Source: JAQBGV01 sp032128395 (GTDB taxonomy: Bacteria > Planctomycetota > UBA8108 > UBA1146). Taken from it: 8,733 nucleotides of DNA. Made by a program: the position numbers and the translations under genes. A model generated the notes under the pieces. It searched no databases. It saw only the letters and a program-made list of their open reading frames with translations, and was not told the origin of the DNA. This document shows positions 1 through 8,684 of this stretch, in pieces. Within the stretch, counting starts at the first letter, position 1, and each line of letters starts with the position of its first letter. The DNA lies in the NCBI GenBank assembly GCA_032128395.1, contig JAQBGV010000056.1, forward strand, positions 1 to 8,733, read 5' to 3'.

Positions 1-378
1 CCCGCCACCATCTCGCCGGACGAAGCGGCCGCCCTGGTCGAGGGGGTGATCGGCGGCCTCCCTGAAGTGGTCCGGCGGGCGCTCGCCGAGGTCCAGGTGG
101 TGATCGACGACCTCCCCCCACTCGCTCTCGTGCGCTCGAGCGGCGGCAGCGTGCACCCCGACATCCTCGGACTCTATTCCGGCCAGGACCTGACGGAACG
201 CTCGCATTTCGATCCTGGGGGGCTCCCCTCGATGATCCATATCTTCCGAAGGAACCTCGAACGCATCGCCTTCGACCGCAGGGAACTCGAGGAAGAGATC
301 CGGATCACGCTGCTGCACGAAGTGGGGCATCACCTCGGGCTCGATGAGGAGGATGTGGATCGGTTGGGCCTGGGGTAG
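1..378 (+). CDS. Zincin-like metallopeptidase family protein, 5' end outside window
   Basis: The frame is open from the first base to the TAG at 376-378, giving 125 visible residues, so the gene is probably cut by the window edge; the GTG at 46 is an internal in-frame codon and not a convincing start. The key motif is HExxH at visible residues 106-110 (HEVGHHLGL), with an acidic stretch EED at 116-118 that could supply a further metal ligand. Ahead of it is a segment typical of the small bacterial metallopeptidase family: LGLYSGQDLTERS at about 56-68, then a hydrophobic strand and FRRNLERIA. Family knowledge: small cytosolic zinc-dependent peptidase-like proteins of about 110-150 residues whose substrates are not well established. 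No signal peptide is visible in the part present. The gene converges on metK, with 15 bases between the two stop codons and no clear terminator between them. The family call is good; the biological role is unknown. Confidence 0.8.
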   Translation, partial: PATISPDEAAALVEGVIGGLPEVVRRALAEVQVVIDDLPPLALVRSSGGSVHPDILGLYSGQDLTERSHFDPGGLPSMIHIFRRNLERIAFDRRELEEEIRITLLHEVGHHLGLDEEDVDRLGLG

Positions 379-393
379 GGGCCGCTCTCCTCT

Positions 394-1569
394 CTACCGC
401 GCGACCTTGCCCTCTGCCCTCTGCTTCAGCAGTGCCGCGACGTGCGTCGACTCCCATACGAAGTCGGGGAGTTCTCGGCCGAAGTGGCCGTGGACCGCGG
501 TTTGGCGGTAGATGGGGCGTTTGAGGTCGAGGTGTCGGATGATGCCCGCGGGGGTCAAGTCGAACACGTCGCGCACCGCGCGCACGATCTCGAGATCGGG
601 GATCACCCCTGTTCCCTCGGTGTCGACCAGGACGGAGACCGGGTCTGCGACCCCGATCGCGTAGGCGATCTGGACCTCGGCGCGGCGGGCGAGACCGGCT
701 GCGACGATGTTCTTGGCGACGTGGCGCGCCATGTAGGTCGCGGAACGGTCGACCTTCGACGGGTCCTTGCCGCTGAACGCGCCTCCCCCGTGCCGTCCGC
801 GACCGCCGTAGGTGTCGACGATGATCTTCCGCCCCGTCAGTCCGCAGTCCCCCTGGGGTCCCCCGCGCACGAACCGGCCGGTCGGATTGATATGGAAGAT
901 CGTGCGGTCGTCGAGCAGGTCGCTGCCGATCGTCGCTCGGATCACGCCGTCGAGGAGGCACTCGCGCAATTCGTCGTTCCCGACCTCGGCGGAATGCTGC
1001 GAACTGAATACCACGGTGTCGACCCGGGTCGGGGTGTCCCCGACGTACTCGGCCGTCACTTGGCACTTCGCGTCGGGACGGAGGAACGGTGCCTCGCCGG
1101 AGCGGCGCAGTTCCGCGTGCTTCTCTACGAGGCGATGAGAGAGGTGGATCGGGAGCGGCATCATCTCGGGGGTCTCATCGCAGGCGAACCCGAACATCAT
1201 CCCCTGGTCTCCCGCTCCCTGAGCCTTGGAAGCGCTGGCGTCGACCCCCATCGCGATATCCGGGGACTGCGTACCGATCGAGACCATCACCGCGCAGGTG
1301 CCCGCGTCGAAGCCCATGCTCGAATCGGTGTAACCGATCTCTCGGATGGTCTGGCGGACGATCTCGGGGATCGAGACGGTCGCCTTCGAGGTCACCTCCC
1401 CGGCGATCACGACGAGGCCGGTGGTGACCATCGTCTCGACCGCGACCCGGCTCTCCGGGTCCCCAGTGAGGTATCCATCGAGGATCGCGTCGGAGATCTG
1501 ATCGGCGATCTTGTCGGGGTGGCCCATCGCGACTGACTCTGAGGTGAACAGGACCCGTTCCATCGACAT
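394..1569 (-). CDS. metK: S-adenosylmethionine synthetase (methionine adenosyltransferase)
   Basis: This enzyme makes S-adenosylmethionine from methionine and ATP in the cytoplasm, releasing phosphate and diphosphate, and supplies the cell's methyl donor. The 391-residue product is the usual length. Diagnostic motifs are all present: GHPDK at residues 16-20 (ATP binding), GAGDQG at 118-123, the glycine-rich P-loop-like segment GGGAFSGKDPSKVDRS at 261-276, and the C-terminal YRQTAVHGHFGR at 354-365. The ATG at 1569 is chosen because GAGAGGA lies six bases upstream; a second ATG two codons later is less well placed. It is the last gene of the leftward run, 58 bases downstream of waaA, and probably shares its transcript. 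That short gap leaves no room for a SAM riboswitch. No missing catalytic segment or frameshift was seen. Confidence 0.97.
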   Translation of the reverse strand: MSMERVLFTSESVAMGHPDKIADQISDAILDGYLTGDPESRVAVETMVTTGLVVIAGEVTSKATVSIPEIVRQTIREIGYTDSSMGFDAGTCAVMVSIGTQSPDIAMGVDASASKAQGAGDQGMMFGFACDETPEMMPLPIHLSHRLVEKHAELRRSGEAPFLRPDAKCQVTAEYVGDTPTRVDTVVFSSQHSAEVGNDELRECLLDGVIRATIGSDLLDDRTIFHINPTGRFVRGGPQGDCGLTGRKIIVDTYGGRGRHGGGAFSGKDPSKVDRSATYMARHVAKNIVAAGLARRAEVQIAYAIGVADPVSVLVDTEGTGVIPDLEIVRAVRDVFDLTPAGIIRHLDLKRPIYRQTAVHGHFGRELPDFVWESTHVAALLKQRAEGKVAR

Positions 1570-1627
1570 CGGAAATCCTCTCTGGGGAATCTAGTGCCGG
1601 CTCGCAGCCGCGCCGACCCCCAGAATG

Positions 1628-2979
1628 CTAGCGGGAACCGGGGGTCGAATCCACTGGAGCGGGGCTCTCGGCCGGGGCTTCCACCGCATCCGAAGCGCGT
1701 CGGGCGTCGAGAAGCGCGGTGAGGCGATCTGCGCTGCGCTTCGCCGCCCCCCGTGACCGCGCGATTCGGCCGAGTCCCTGCTCCACCCGCTCCGCCCGGC
1801 GCTCGGGCGCTCCGAGGGAGCGAGCGACGGTCTCGGTGAGCCCCCGCTCACCCACTTCGGTGCACGCGCCGCCACCCGTGAGCAGCGAGACCTGGTCGCG
1901 GAAGTTCGACATGTGTGGGCCGTGCACGGTCGCCACCCCGGCGAGCACCGGTTCGAGGATATTGTGCCCCCCCCGCGGGATCAGGCTCCCCCCCACGAAC
2001 GCGACATCGCCGACCGCATAGAGCTCGGCGAGCTCGCCGGTCCGGTCGAGAACCACCACCGCCGGTCGGTCCCCCTCCGGCTCACCGTACCGCTCGACCG
2101 AGAATCCTTGCTCCCGTACCAGCGAGGCCACGGCGTCCGAGCGCTCGGTGTGGCGCGGTGCGAGGAGGAGAGAAAATTCGGGCCATCGCTCCCGAAGCAC
2201 TCGGTGGGTCGCGAGGATCGTCTCCTCTTCGCCAGGATGAGTGCAACCCGCGACCCACCGCCGCGATCCGGCCGGGTATCCGAACCTGCTCTCGTACCGC
2301 TGCCGCACCGCGGCGGGGTCGGCGAGAGGGGGCAAGTCGAACTTCAGGTTGCCGAGTGGGTGGATCCGATCGAAAGGAACCCCCAACTTCGCGAAGCGCT
2401 CGGCAGAGGCCTCGTCGCACGCGTGGACTTCGGCGAGTCGCCGGAAGATCGGACGTGCGAGCTTCGAGAAGCGTCGAAGTCGGCGGAAGCCCCGCTCCGA
2501 GATCCGCCCGTTCGCGACGACGACGGGGATCCCCCGGGAGCTTGCTTCGAGAATGAGTTGCGGCCACACCTCGAGCTCGAGGAGCACGATCATGCTCGGT
2601 CGAGCGCGTCCGAGGACCCGCCGGACGCACAGCGAGAGATCGAGCGGAAAGAGCTGGACCGGGATCTCGGGGTATCGCGCGCGCGCGACTTCTCTTCCGG
2701 TGGTGGTGGTCACGGAAAGTACCAACTCCGCGCCGGGGCGCACTCGCGCGATCTGCTCCAGGAGGGGTCCGGCCGCGGCGAGTTCGCCGACGCTCACGCA
2801 GTGGACCCAGATCCGCTCCCGCTCGGGGCGTGAGATCCGCCAACCGCCGAAGCGTTCTCCGAGAGCACCGACCCCTCGGCCCCTGGCGATCACCAGAAAC
2901 CCGAGCCAGGGCAATGCGAGAAGGAGGACGGGAATAAGGAGCAGATCGAGGAGGAATCCGCGCAGGAACGCGGTCGCGC

Positions 2980-2983
<4 letters not shown>
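1628..2983 (-). CDS. waaA: 3-deoxy-D-manno-octulosonic acid (Kdo) transferase
   Basis: WaaA (KdtA) transfers Kdo from CMP-Kdo to lipid A precursor on the cytoplasmic face of the inner membrane, the first step of lipopolysaccharide core assembly. The product has 451 residues from the GTG at 2983, slightly longer than the family norm of about 420-430 because of a Pro/Ala/Ser-rich tail (about 430-451). Residues 8-33 form a hydrophobic N-terminal anchor (FLRGFLLDLLLIPVLLLALP). The donor/acceptor fold follows with ERFG at 43-46, HCVSVGE at 61-67 (E67 matches the catalytic Glu of the family), VTTTTGR, LLELEVWPQ at 134-142, NGRIS at 158-162, LGNLKFD at 210-216, and the CMP-Kdo site GGSLIPRGGHNILEP at 331-345 and HGPHMSNF at 354-361. 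The GTG start overlaps the secA stop as GTGA, which indicates translational coupling. The frame stays open upstream to 3403, but that part is the secA C-terminus in another frame. It shows the cell has LPS or a Kdo-bearing relative. Confidence 0.95.
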
Positions 2984-5604
<2,621 letters not shown>

Positions 5605-5756
5605 GGGTGCGCTGTACCTATTCTTCCATTCGGCCCCGCCTTGGGGAGGGTGACGCGGGAGGTAGGGTAACGCGTCCCGAGACCCCCGCAACCGAAGACG
5701 AGAGGGCTAGGAGGCTGTCGGAGCGCTCGTTCGAGGCGTCGTCGAGCGACGGCATC
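5605..5756 (-). promoter_or_regulatory. pyrD-secA spacer with a possible secA promoter
   Basis: The 152 bases between the pyrD stop and the secA start contain no gene. On the minus strand a TTGCGG (5691-5686) is followed after 16 bases by TACCCT (5669-5664), a weak sigma70-type arrangement about 60 bases upstream of the secA start. An 11-bp direct repeat with one mismatch (AGGGTGACGCG at 5647-5657 and AGGGTAACGCG at 5664-5674, plus-strand reading, 17-base period) overlaps the proposed -10 element. No hairpin followed by a T-tract ends pyrD, so readthrough from pyrD is also possible. The promoter is inferred by eye only. Confidence 0.3.
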
Positions 5757-6746
5757 CTAACCCGGCGCTCGGAAGGTCCCGCGGAGCGCCTGGAGCGAGG
5801 CGATTCCTTCCCCGGCGAGGAGGGAGCGGAGTCGGTCGAGCCAGCTGACCAGGCAGGCGGGATCTCGATAGAGGTGTGTCCCGACCTGGACGAGGCTCGC
5901 ACCGACCGAGGTGAATTCGAGAACGTGTTCCGGGTCGGCGATGCCCCCGATGCCACAGACCGGGATCTGAACCGCCTGAGAGACCTCCCACACCATGCGC
6001 AGCGCGACCGGGCGGATCGCCGGGCCGGAGAGTCCACCGGTCGCGGTGCCGATGCGGGACCGCCCGGTGCGCCAATCGACCGCCATCCCACGGAGCGTGT
6101 TCACCAGGGAGACCAGGTCCGCGCCCGCCGCTTCTGCGGCCCGCGCCTGCTCGACGATGTCGGTGACGTTCGGGGTGAGTTTTGCCATCAGCGGGGCATC
6201 GGTCAACGGTCGGATCGCGCCGATGAGTTGAGCGGTCGCTTCGGGATCGAGGCCGAAGCGGAGCCCTTCGGTGACGTTCGGACAGGAGACGTTCAGTTCG
6301 AATCCGACGACCCCCTCTTCCTCGTGAAGAGCGGCGACGACCTGCTGGTAATCCTCGATCGTGCGGCCGACCACATTGACCAGGATCGGCGAACCGAATC
6401 GGCGGAGCATCGGCAGGTACCGTTCGCGAAACGCGACGAGCCCAGGATTCTGGAGCCCGATCGAGTTCAGCAGCCCGGCGGGGGTCTCGAAACAACGCGG
6501 AGGAGGATTTCCGACGCGAGGCTCCGGACTGATCGACTTCGGCACGATCGCGGCGAAGGTCCCCGGAGCGATGAACGGCTCGAACTCCTCGCCGTAACCG
6601 AAGGTCCCGGAGGCGGGGAGGACGGGGTGTGGGAGCCGCCACTCCCCCCGACGGGTCGGGACCACCACGGAAAGGTCGACCGCAGCAGGATCGACGACAG
6701 CGCGGTCCGGCTCGACTCTGCCACGAGGTTGCATGGTGTGCGCCAA
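5757..6746 (-). CDS. pyrD: Dihydroorotate dehydrogenase, class 1 (1B-like), catalytic subunit
   Basis: This FMN enzyme oxidises dihydroorotate to orotate, the fourth step of de novo UMP synthesis, in the cytosol. Motifs over 329 residues: LPASGTFGYG at 43-52; VPKSIS at 68-73 (Lys70 near FMN); NSIGLQNPG at 94-102; NVSCPNV at 152-158 with Cys155 as the expected catalytic base of class 1 enzymes (class 2 uses Ser); AKLTPNV at 188-194; GGLSGPAIRPVALRMV at 237-252; FMN-phosphate site CGIGGI at 264-269 and VGT at 288-290. The text around Cys155 is closer to class 1B, which normally pairs with the PyrK iron-sulfur/FAD subunit; no pyrK lies in the window. The start is uncertain: TTG at 6746 has GGAG nine bases upstream, while the in-frame ATG at 6734 has no visible ribosome-binding site. 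Residues before about 24 (LSVVVP) do not match the family strongly. First gene of the leftward run. Confidence 0.93.
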   Translation of the reverse strand: MAHTMQPRGRVEPDRAVVDPAAVDLSVVVPTRRGEWRLPHPVLPASGTFGYGEEFEPFIAPGTFAAIVPKSISPEPRVGNPPPRCFETPAGLLNSIGLQNPGLVAFRERYLPMLRRFGSPILVNVVGRTIEDYQQVVAALHEEEGVVGFELNVSCPNVTEGLRFGLDPEATAQLIGAIRPLTDAPLMAKLTPNVTDIVEQARAAEAAGADLVSLVNTLRGMAVDWRTGRSRIGTATGGLSGPAIRPVALRMVWEVSQAVQIPVCGIGGIADPEHVLEFTSVGASLVQVGTHLYRDPACLVSWLDRLRSLLAGEGIASLQALRGTFRAPG

Positions 6747-6907
6747 TCATGCGAGCTCCGGGGGACCCAGCGCCCTAGGAGCAAGGCAATCTGAACCGAT
6801 CCCGGCCCGAGAGCCAAGCACCGCTTGGGAGGACCGTGCCACGGAGAAGTCGCCCGGCATGAATCGGGAAAGCGGGGGAGCGTGAACCGCGACCGCCCAC
6901 CCTACCA

Positions 6908-6993
6908 CCGAGCCGAAGGCGCGGCGTTTGTGGGTGAATCGCGAGCGGCACTGCCGCGAGCGAGAGGTGCACAGAGAAAGCCCCCTCAAACAA
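6908..6993. repeat. Repeat copy 1 of a structured intergenic element
   Basis: The first 53 bases (6908-6960) match copy 2 (7027-7079) at 49 of 53 positions, with an identical 27-base core at 6923-6949. Inside lies an inverted repeat GCGGC-act-GCCGC flanked by TCGC (6939-6942) and GCGA (6960-6963). The 3' part (6961-6990) also aligns with copy 2 with one single-base gap but has a decayed left arm of the outer hairpin, while its right arm AAAGCCCCCTC (6977-6987) is intact. No target-site duplication or coding capacity is visible. Confidence 0.8.
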
Positions 6994-7026
6994 CCCCAGC
7001 CGGCACTCCCCCGCCGACGTCCCAAC

Positions 7027-7112
7027 CCGAGCCAAAGGCGAGGCGTTTGTGGGTGAATCGCGAGCGGCTCCGCCGCGAGCGAGAGGGGGCTTTGCGAAAG
7101 CTCCCTCAAGAA
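7027..7112. repeat. Repeat copy 2 of a structured intergenic element
   Basis: This copy starts 119 bases after copy 1. Differences from copy 1 in the first 53 bases are only four, and two of them fall in the three-base loop of the internal inverted repeat (GCGGC-tcc-GCCGC here), leaving the stem unchanged. The 3' end forms an intact hairpin at 7083-7107. After copy 2 the hairpin part alone recurs at 7119-7143, as if a partial third unit were present. The type resembles REP-like or MITE-like intergenic elements; family membership cannot be judged from this window. Confidence 0.8.
7083..7107. terminator. GC-rich hairpin, second downstream of the zinc-finger gene
   Basis: An 11-bp stem with arms GAGGGGGCTTT (7083-7093) and AAAGCTCCCTC (7097-7107) and loop GCG has one G-T/G-U wobble pair. 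It lies 36 bases before a near-identical hairpin. Read from the minus strand it is 43 bases past the stop of the zinc-finger gene. There is no T-tract on either side, so a classical intrinsic terminator is not shown; the role as terminator or processing barrier is inferred. Confidence 0.45.
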
Positions 7113-7118
7113 TACAGC

Positions 7119-7143
7119 GAGGGGGCTTTTCGAAAGCCCCCTC
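7119..7143. terminator. Perfect GC-rich hairpin just past the zinc-finger gene stop
   Basis: A perfect 11-bp stem with arms GAGGGGGCTTT (7119-7129) and AAAGCCCCCTC (7133-7143) and a three-base loop TCG begins six bases beyond the stop codon of the minus-strand TraR/DksA-type gene (7150-7152). The position is what one expects of a terminator, but the minus strand continues GCTGTATTCTTG with no U-run. It could act as a U-tract-less terminator or 3'-end stabiliser. The stem itself is certain; the function is not. Confidence 0.55.
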
Positions 7144-7149
7144 AACAAC

Positions 7150-7518
7150 TCAGTACCTTTCCGCCTTTCGCTGGCAGTCGACGCAGTAGGTCGTCCAGGG
7201 GATCGCTCTCATGCGCTCCTTCGCGATCTGTTGCTCGCACTCGTTGCAGAATCCGAAGTCGTTCGCTTCGATCCGACGGAGTGCGTCGTCGATCTTCTGC
7301 ACCACCCCGGATTCATTCTGGAGAAGGCTGAGCGCGAACTCTTGGGCGATGCTCTCCGACCCGAGGTCTGCCTCGTCGCCGGAAGCGCTGTCGCGCTCCC
7401 CATCCTTGGAATTGTAGGCGTGACCGATACTGTCGATGTTTCCGGTCAGGAGACTGCGACGCTCGAGGAGTATGGTCCGGTACTCCTTCAGTTCCTTCTT
7501 CGTCAGCTTCTTTGCCAC
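7150..7518 (-). CDS. TraR/DksA family C4-type zinc-finger transcription factor
   Basis: Proteins of this family enter the RNA polymerase secondary channel and change promoter response, often together with ppGpp. The 122-residue product has an N-terminal Lys-rich helix (AKKLTKKELKEYRTILLERRSLL), an acidic segment with GDEADLG at 47-53, a second helix of the coiled coil (about 55-85), then the C4 zinc finger CxxC-x17-CxxC (C91, C94, C112, C115) in FGFCNEC...YCVDC. D48 and D51 sit where DksA has its DxxDxA tip, but the Ala position is Gly (53). The GTG at 7518 is chosen because the family similarity begins there; GGA lies about ten bases upstream. The frame stays open to 7644, but those extra residues are Pro/Gly-rich and unlike the family. 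It is divergent from xerD. Whether it is a true DksA or a shorter planctomycete-like paralogue cannot be decided here. Confidence 0.88.
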   Translation of the reverse strand: MAKKLTKKELKEYRTILLERRSLLTGNIDSIGHAYNSKDGERDSASGDEADLGSESIAQEFALSLLQNESGVVQKIDDALRRIEANDFGFCNECEQQIAKERMRAIPWTTYCVDCQRKAERY

Positions 7519-7590
7519 TCGAGTCGATCCGTCCACGTCAGAGGGCGGGGGTGAATTCGGCGCGTCCGGGGGTCGACCCCGCGCGCCTTG

Positions 7591-7712
7591 TCCCACCCCA
7601 AATCTGAGGCTACGCTGCGCCGGGGCCACTCCGCCCCCCCGCACCGTGACTCCCCAGGATGGGTTCCCCGAACTGGTTTCCCCGTTTGGGACTCCTCACA
7701 TCTGGGGCGGGA
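7591..7712. repeat. Imperfect inverted repeat, 19-bp arms, 84 bases apart
   Basis: The left arm 7591-7609 reads TCCCACCCCAAATCTGAGG. The reverse complement of the right arm 7694-7712 reads TCCCGCCCCAGATGTGAGG, so 16 of 19 positions agree. Taken as outward motifs, both read CCTCA-(C/G)AT-(C/T)TGGGG-(C/T)GGGA towards the neighbouring gene; the xerD-side copy ends 18 bases before its start codon and the other ends 72 bases before the zinc-finger gene start. Confidence 0.6.
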
Positions 7713-7716
7713 TTCT

Positions 7717-7723
7717 AGGAAGG
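7717..7723 (+). promoter_or_regulatory. Ribosome binding site of xerD
   Basis: AGGAAGG lies seven bases before the ATG at 7731. It is the strongest Shine-Dalgarno match in the window and fixes the xerD start, even though the first 25 or so residues are not conserved in the family. Confidence 0.75.
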
Positions 7724-7730
7724 CACCTCG

Positions 7731-8675
7731 ATGGCTGCAACCTCCGACCGGAGGAGAGGAGCACGTCCCCCGAGAGAATCCCAGGGGTCCGAGGCAGCTC
7801 CGAGCGAGATTGCCGAATTCGAGGCATATCTCTCCCTAGAATGCGGGCTTGCCGAAAATACCATCCAGGCCTACCGGCGGGACCTCGTCCGATTCGCCCA
7901 GTTCGCGGACGACCGACGAGTCCAATTTCCGGCCTGCATCGACCGAAGAACGGTCCTCGCCTACCTGGAGGCGGAGCGAAATCGCGGCTCCGCGGTCCGA
8001 TCCCGCCGGCGACGGCTCTCCTCCCTGCGCACCTTCTATCGCTACCTCGTGGTCGAGGGACGCGTCGGTGGGAACCCGGCGACCGGGATCGAACTGCCCC
8101 GAGATTGGCGACGCCTCCCCCGTGTCTTGCGCCCCGCTGAGGTCGAACGACTCGTCGCGGCTGCGGAGTCGATCCCGGCCCGCACCGGCCGACGAGATCG
8201 CGCGATCATCGAGCTGCTCTACTCTTCCGGACTGCGTGTCGGGGAGCTCTGCGGCTTGCGGCGCAGCGATCTACGCCTCGAGGAGGGATTCCTCCGTTGC
8301 CTCGGAAAGGGGAGCAAGGAACGCCTCGTCCCGATGGGTGCGCAGGCGATCACCGCGATCTCCTGCTACCTCGAAGCAGAGCGCCCGACCGGTGGCGGGG
8401 ATCGACTCTTTCTCTCCGTGCGCGGCCACCCTCTGACCCGCGAGACGATCGCGCGATTCATGCGCCGCGCGGCGCTCGCCGCGAATCTCGAACGGGGGAT
8501 CACGCCGCACACCCTCAGGCACAGCTTCGCGACACATCTGCTCGAGGGGGGGGCTGGGCTGCGGGAGGTGCAGGAGATGCTCGGCCACGCGGACATCCGC
8601 ACTACGGAGATCTACACGCACGTGGATCGAAAGAAACTGAAGGAAACACACCGAAAACATCATCCGAGGGGCTGA
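7731..8675 (+). CDS. xerD: Tyrosine site-specific recombinase XerD
   Basis: XerD acts with XerC at the chromosomal dif site, under FtsK control, to resolve chromosome dimers. The 314-residue product has an N-terminal extension of about 25 residues rich in Arg/Ser, a core-binding domain (about 26-115; SLECGLAENTIQAYRRDLVRF, RRRLSSLRTFYRYL), and a catalytic domain with all expected residues: R169 in SGLRVGEL, K193 in GKGSKERLVP, H260 and R263 in HTLRHSFATHLL, H286 in MLGHADIRTT and the nucleophile Y295 in IYTHV. The ending KLKETHRKHHPRG is more like XerD than XerC, in which the tail usually differs. The gene stands alone on the plus strand with its own ribosome site, and no transposon, integron or phage marker is nearby, so a chromosomal Xer role is more likely than a mobile integrase. 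XerC remains a possible alternative name. No dif-like site was seen in the window. Confidence 0.92.
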   Translation: MAATSDRRRGARPPRESQGSEAAPSEIAEFEAYLSLECGLAENTIQAYRRDLVRFAQFADDRRVQFPACIDRRTVLAYLEAERNRGSAVRSRRRRLSSLRTFYRYLVVEGRVGGNPATGIELPRDWRRLPRVLRPAEVERLVAAAESIPARTGRRDRAIIELLYSSGLRVGELCGLRRSDLRLEEGFLRCLGKGSKERLVPMGAQAITAISCYLEAERPTGGGDRLFLSVRGHPLTRETIARFMRRAALAANLERGITPHTLRHSFATHLLEGGAGLREVQEMLGHADIRTTEIYTHVDRKKLKETHRKHHPRG

Positions 8676-8684
8676 TCCGGGGGC

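Larger units (their letters stand above)
6747..7149. other. Gene-free spacer of about 400 bases with repeats and hairpins
   Basis: No open frame here is credible as a gene. Two minus-strand frames that span it contain the same translated phrase (LAIHPQTPRL) once each but in different frames, because the underlying DNA repeat copies are 119 bases apart, which is not a multiple of three; this argues that the DNA or RNA is the conserved entity. Contents from left to right: a small perfect inverted repeat CCAAGC-acc-GCTTGG at 6814-6828, which would lie in the pyrD leader; repeat copy 1 from 6908; a 33-base unique linker; repeat copy 2 from 7027; and two strong hairpins ending at 7143. Between 6829 and 6907 I see nothing recognisable. 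Confidence 0.75.
7519..7730. promoter_or_regulatory. Divergent intergenic region between the zinc-finger gene and xerD
   Basis: The 212-base region must carry the promoters for both divergent genes. It contains a perfect 12-bp palindrome GGGGTCGACCCC at 7569-7580 and a 19-bp imperfect inverted repeat, one copy at 7591-7609 and one at 7694-7712, each pointing outward to its own gene. A weak TTGTCC (7588-7593), 17 bases, TACGCT (7611-7616) arrangement faces xerD. No clear -35/-10 pair was found for the zinc-finger gene. Confidence is in the location of regulatory sequence, not in any single element. Confidence 0.45.

Noticed and set aside
442..1536. A 364-codon plus-strand open frame antisense to metK.
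   Set aside because: Same antisense effect over a gene with all MetK motifs; no recognisable fold.
1641..1655. GGGGTCGAATCCACT resembles a tRNA T-loop.
   Set aside because: It lies in the waaA C-terminal codons, and no anticodon arm or acceptor stem can be formed around it.
1913..2833. A 306-codon plus-strand open frame antisense to waaA.
   Set aside because: Low-complexity charged composition and full overlap with waaA.
5605..5691. Extension of secA by 29 codons upstream.
   Set aside because: SecA proteins normally begin near MLGKF; the extra residues lack similarity and overlap the likely promoter.
6814..6828. Small hairpin CCAAGC-acc-GCTTGG in the pyrD leader as a pyrimidine attenuator.
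   Set aside because: Only six base pairs, with no competing structure, U-tract or PyrR-like binding loop recognised.
6747..7148. Minus-strand open frames of 133 and 86 codons in the spacer.
   Set aside because: They are translations of the DNA repeats in two different frames, with no family resemblance.
7519..7730. A possible dif site near xerD.
   Set aside because: No 28-bp element with two 11-bp half-sites and an AT-rich centre is present; the 19-bp motif pair is GC-rich and 84 bases apart.
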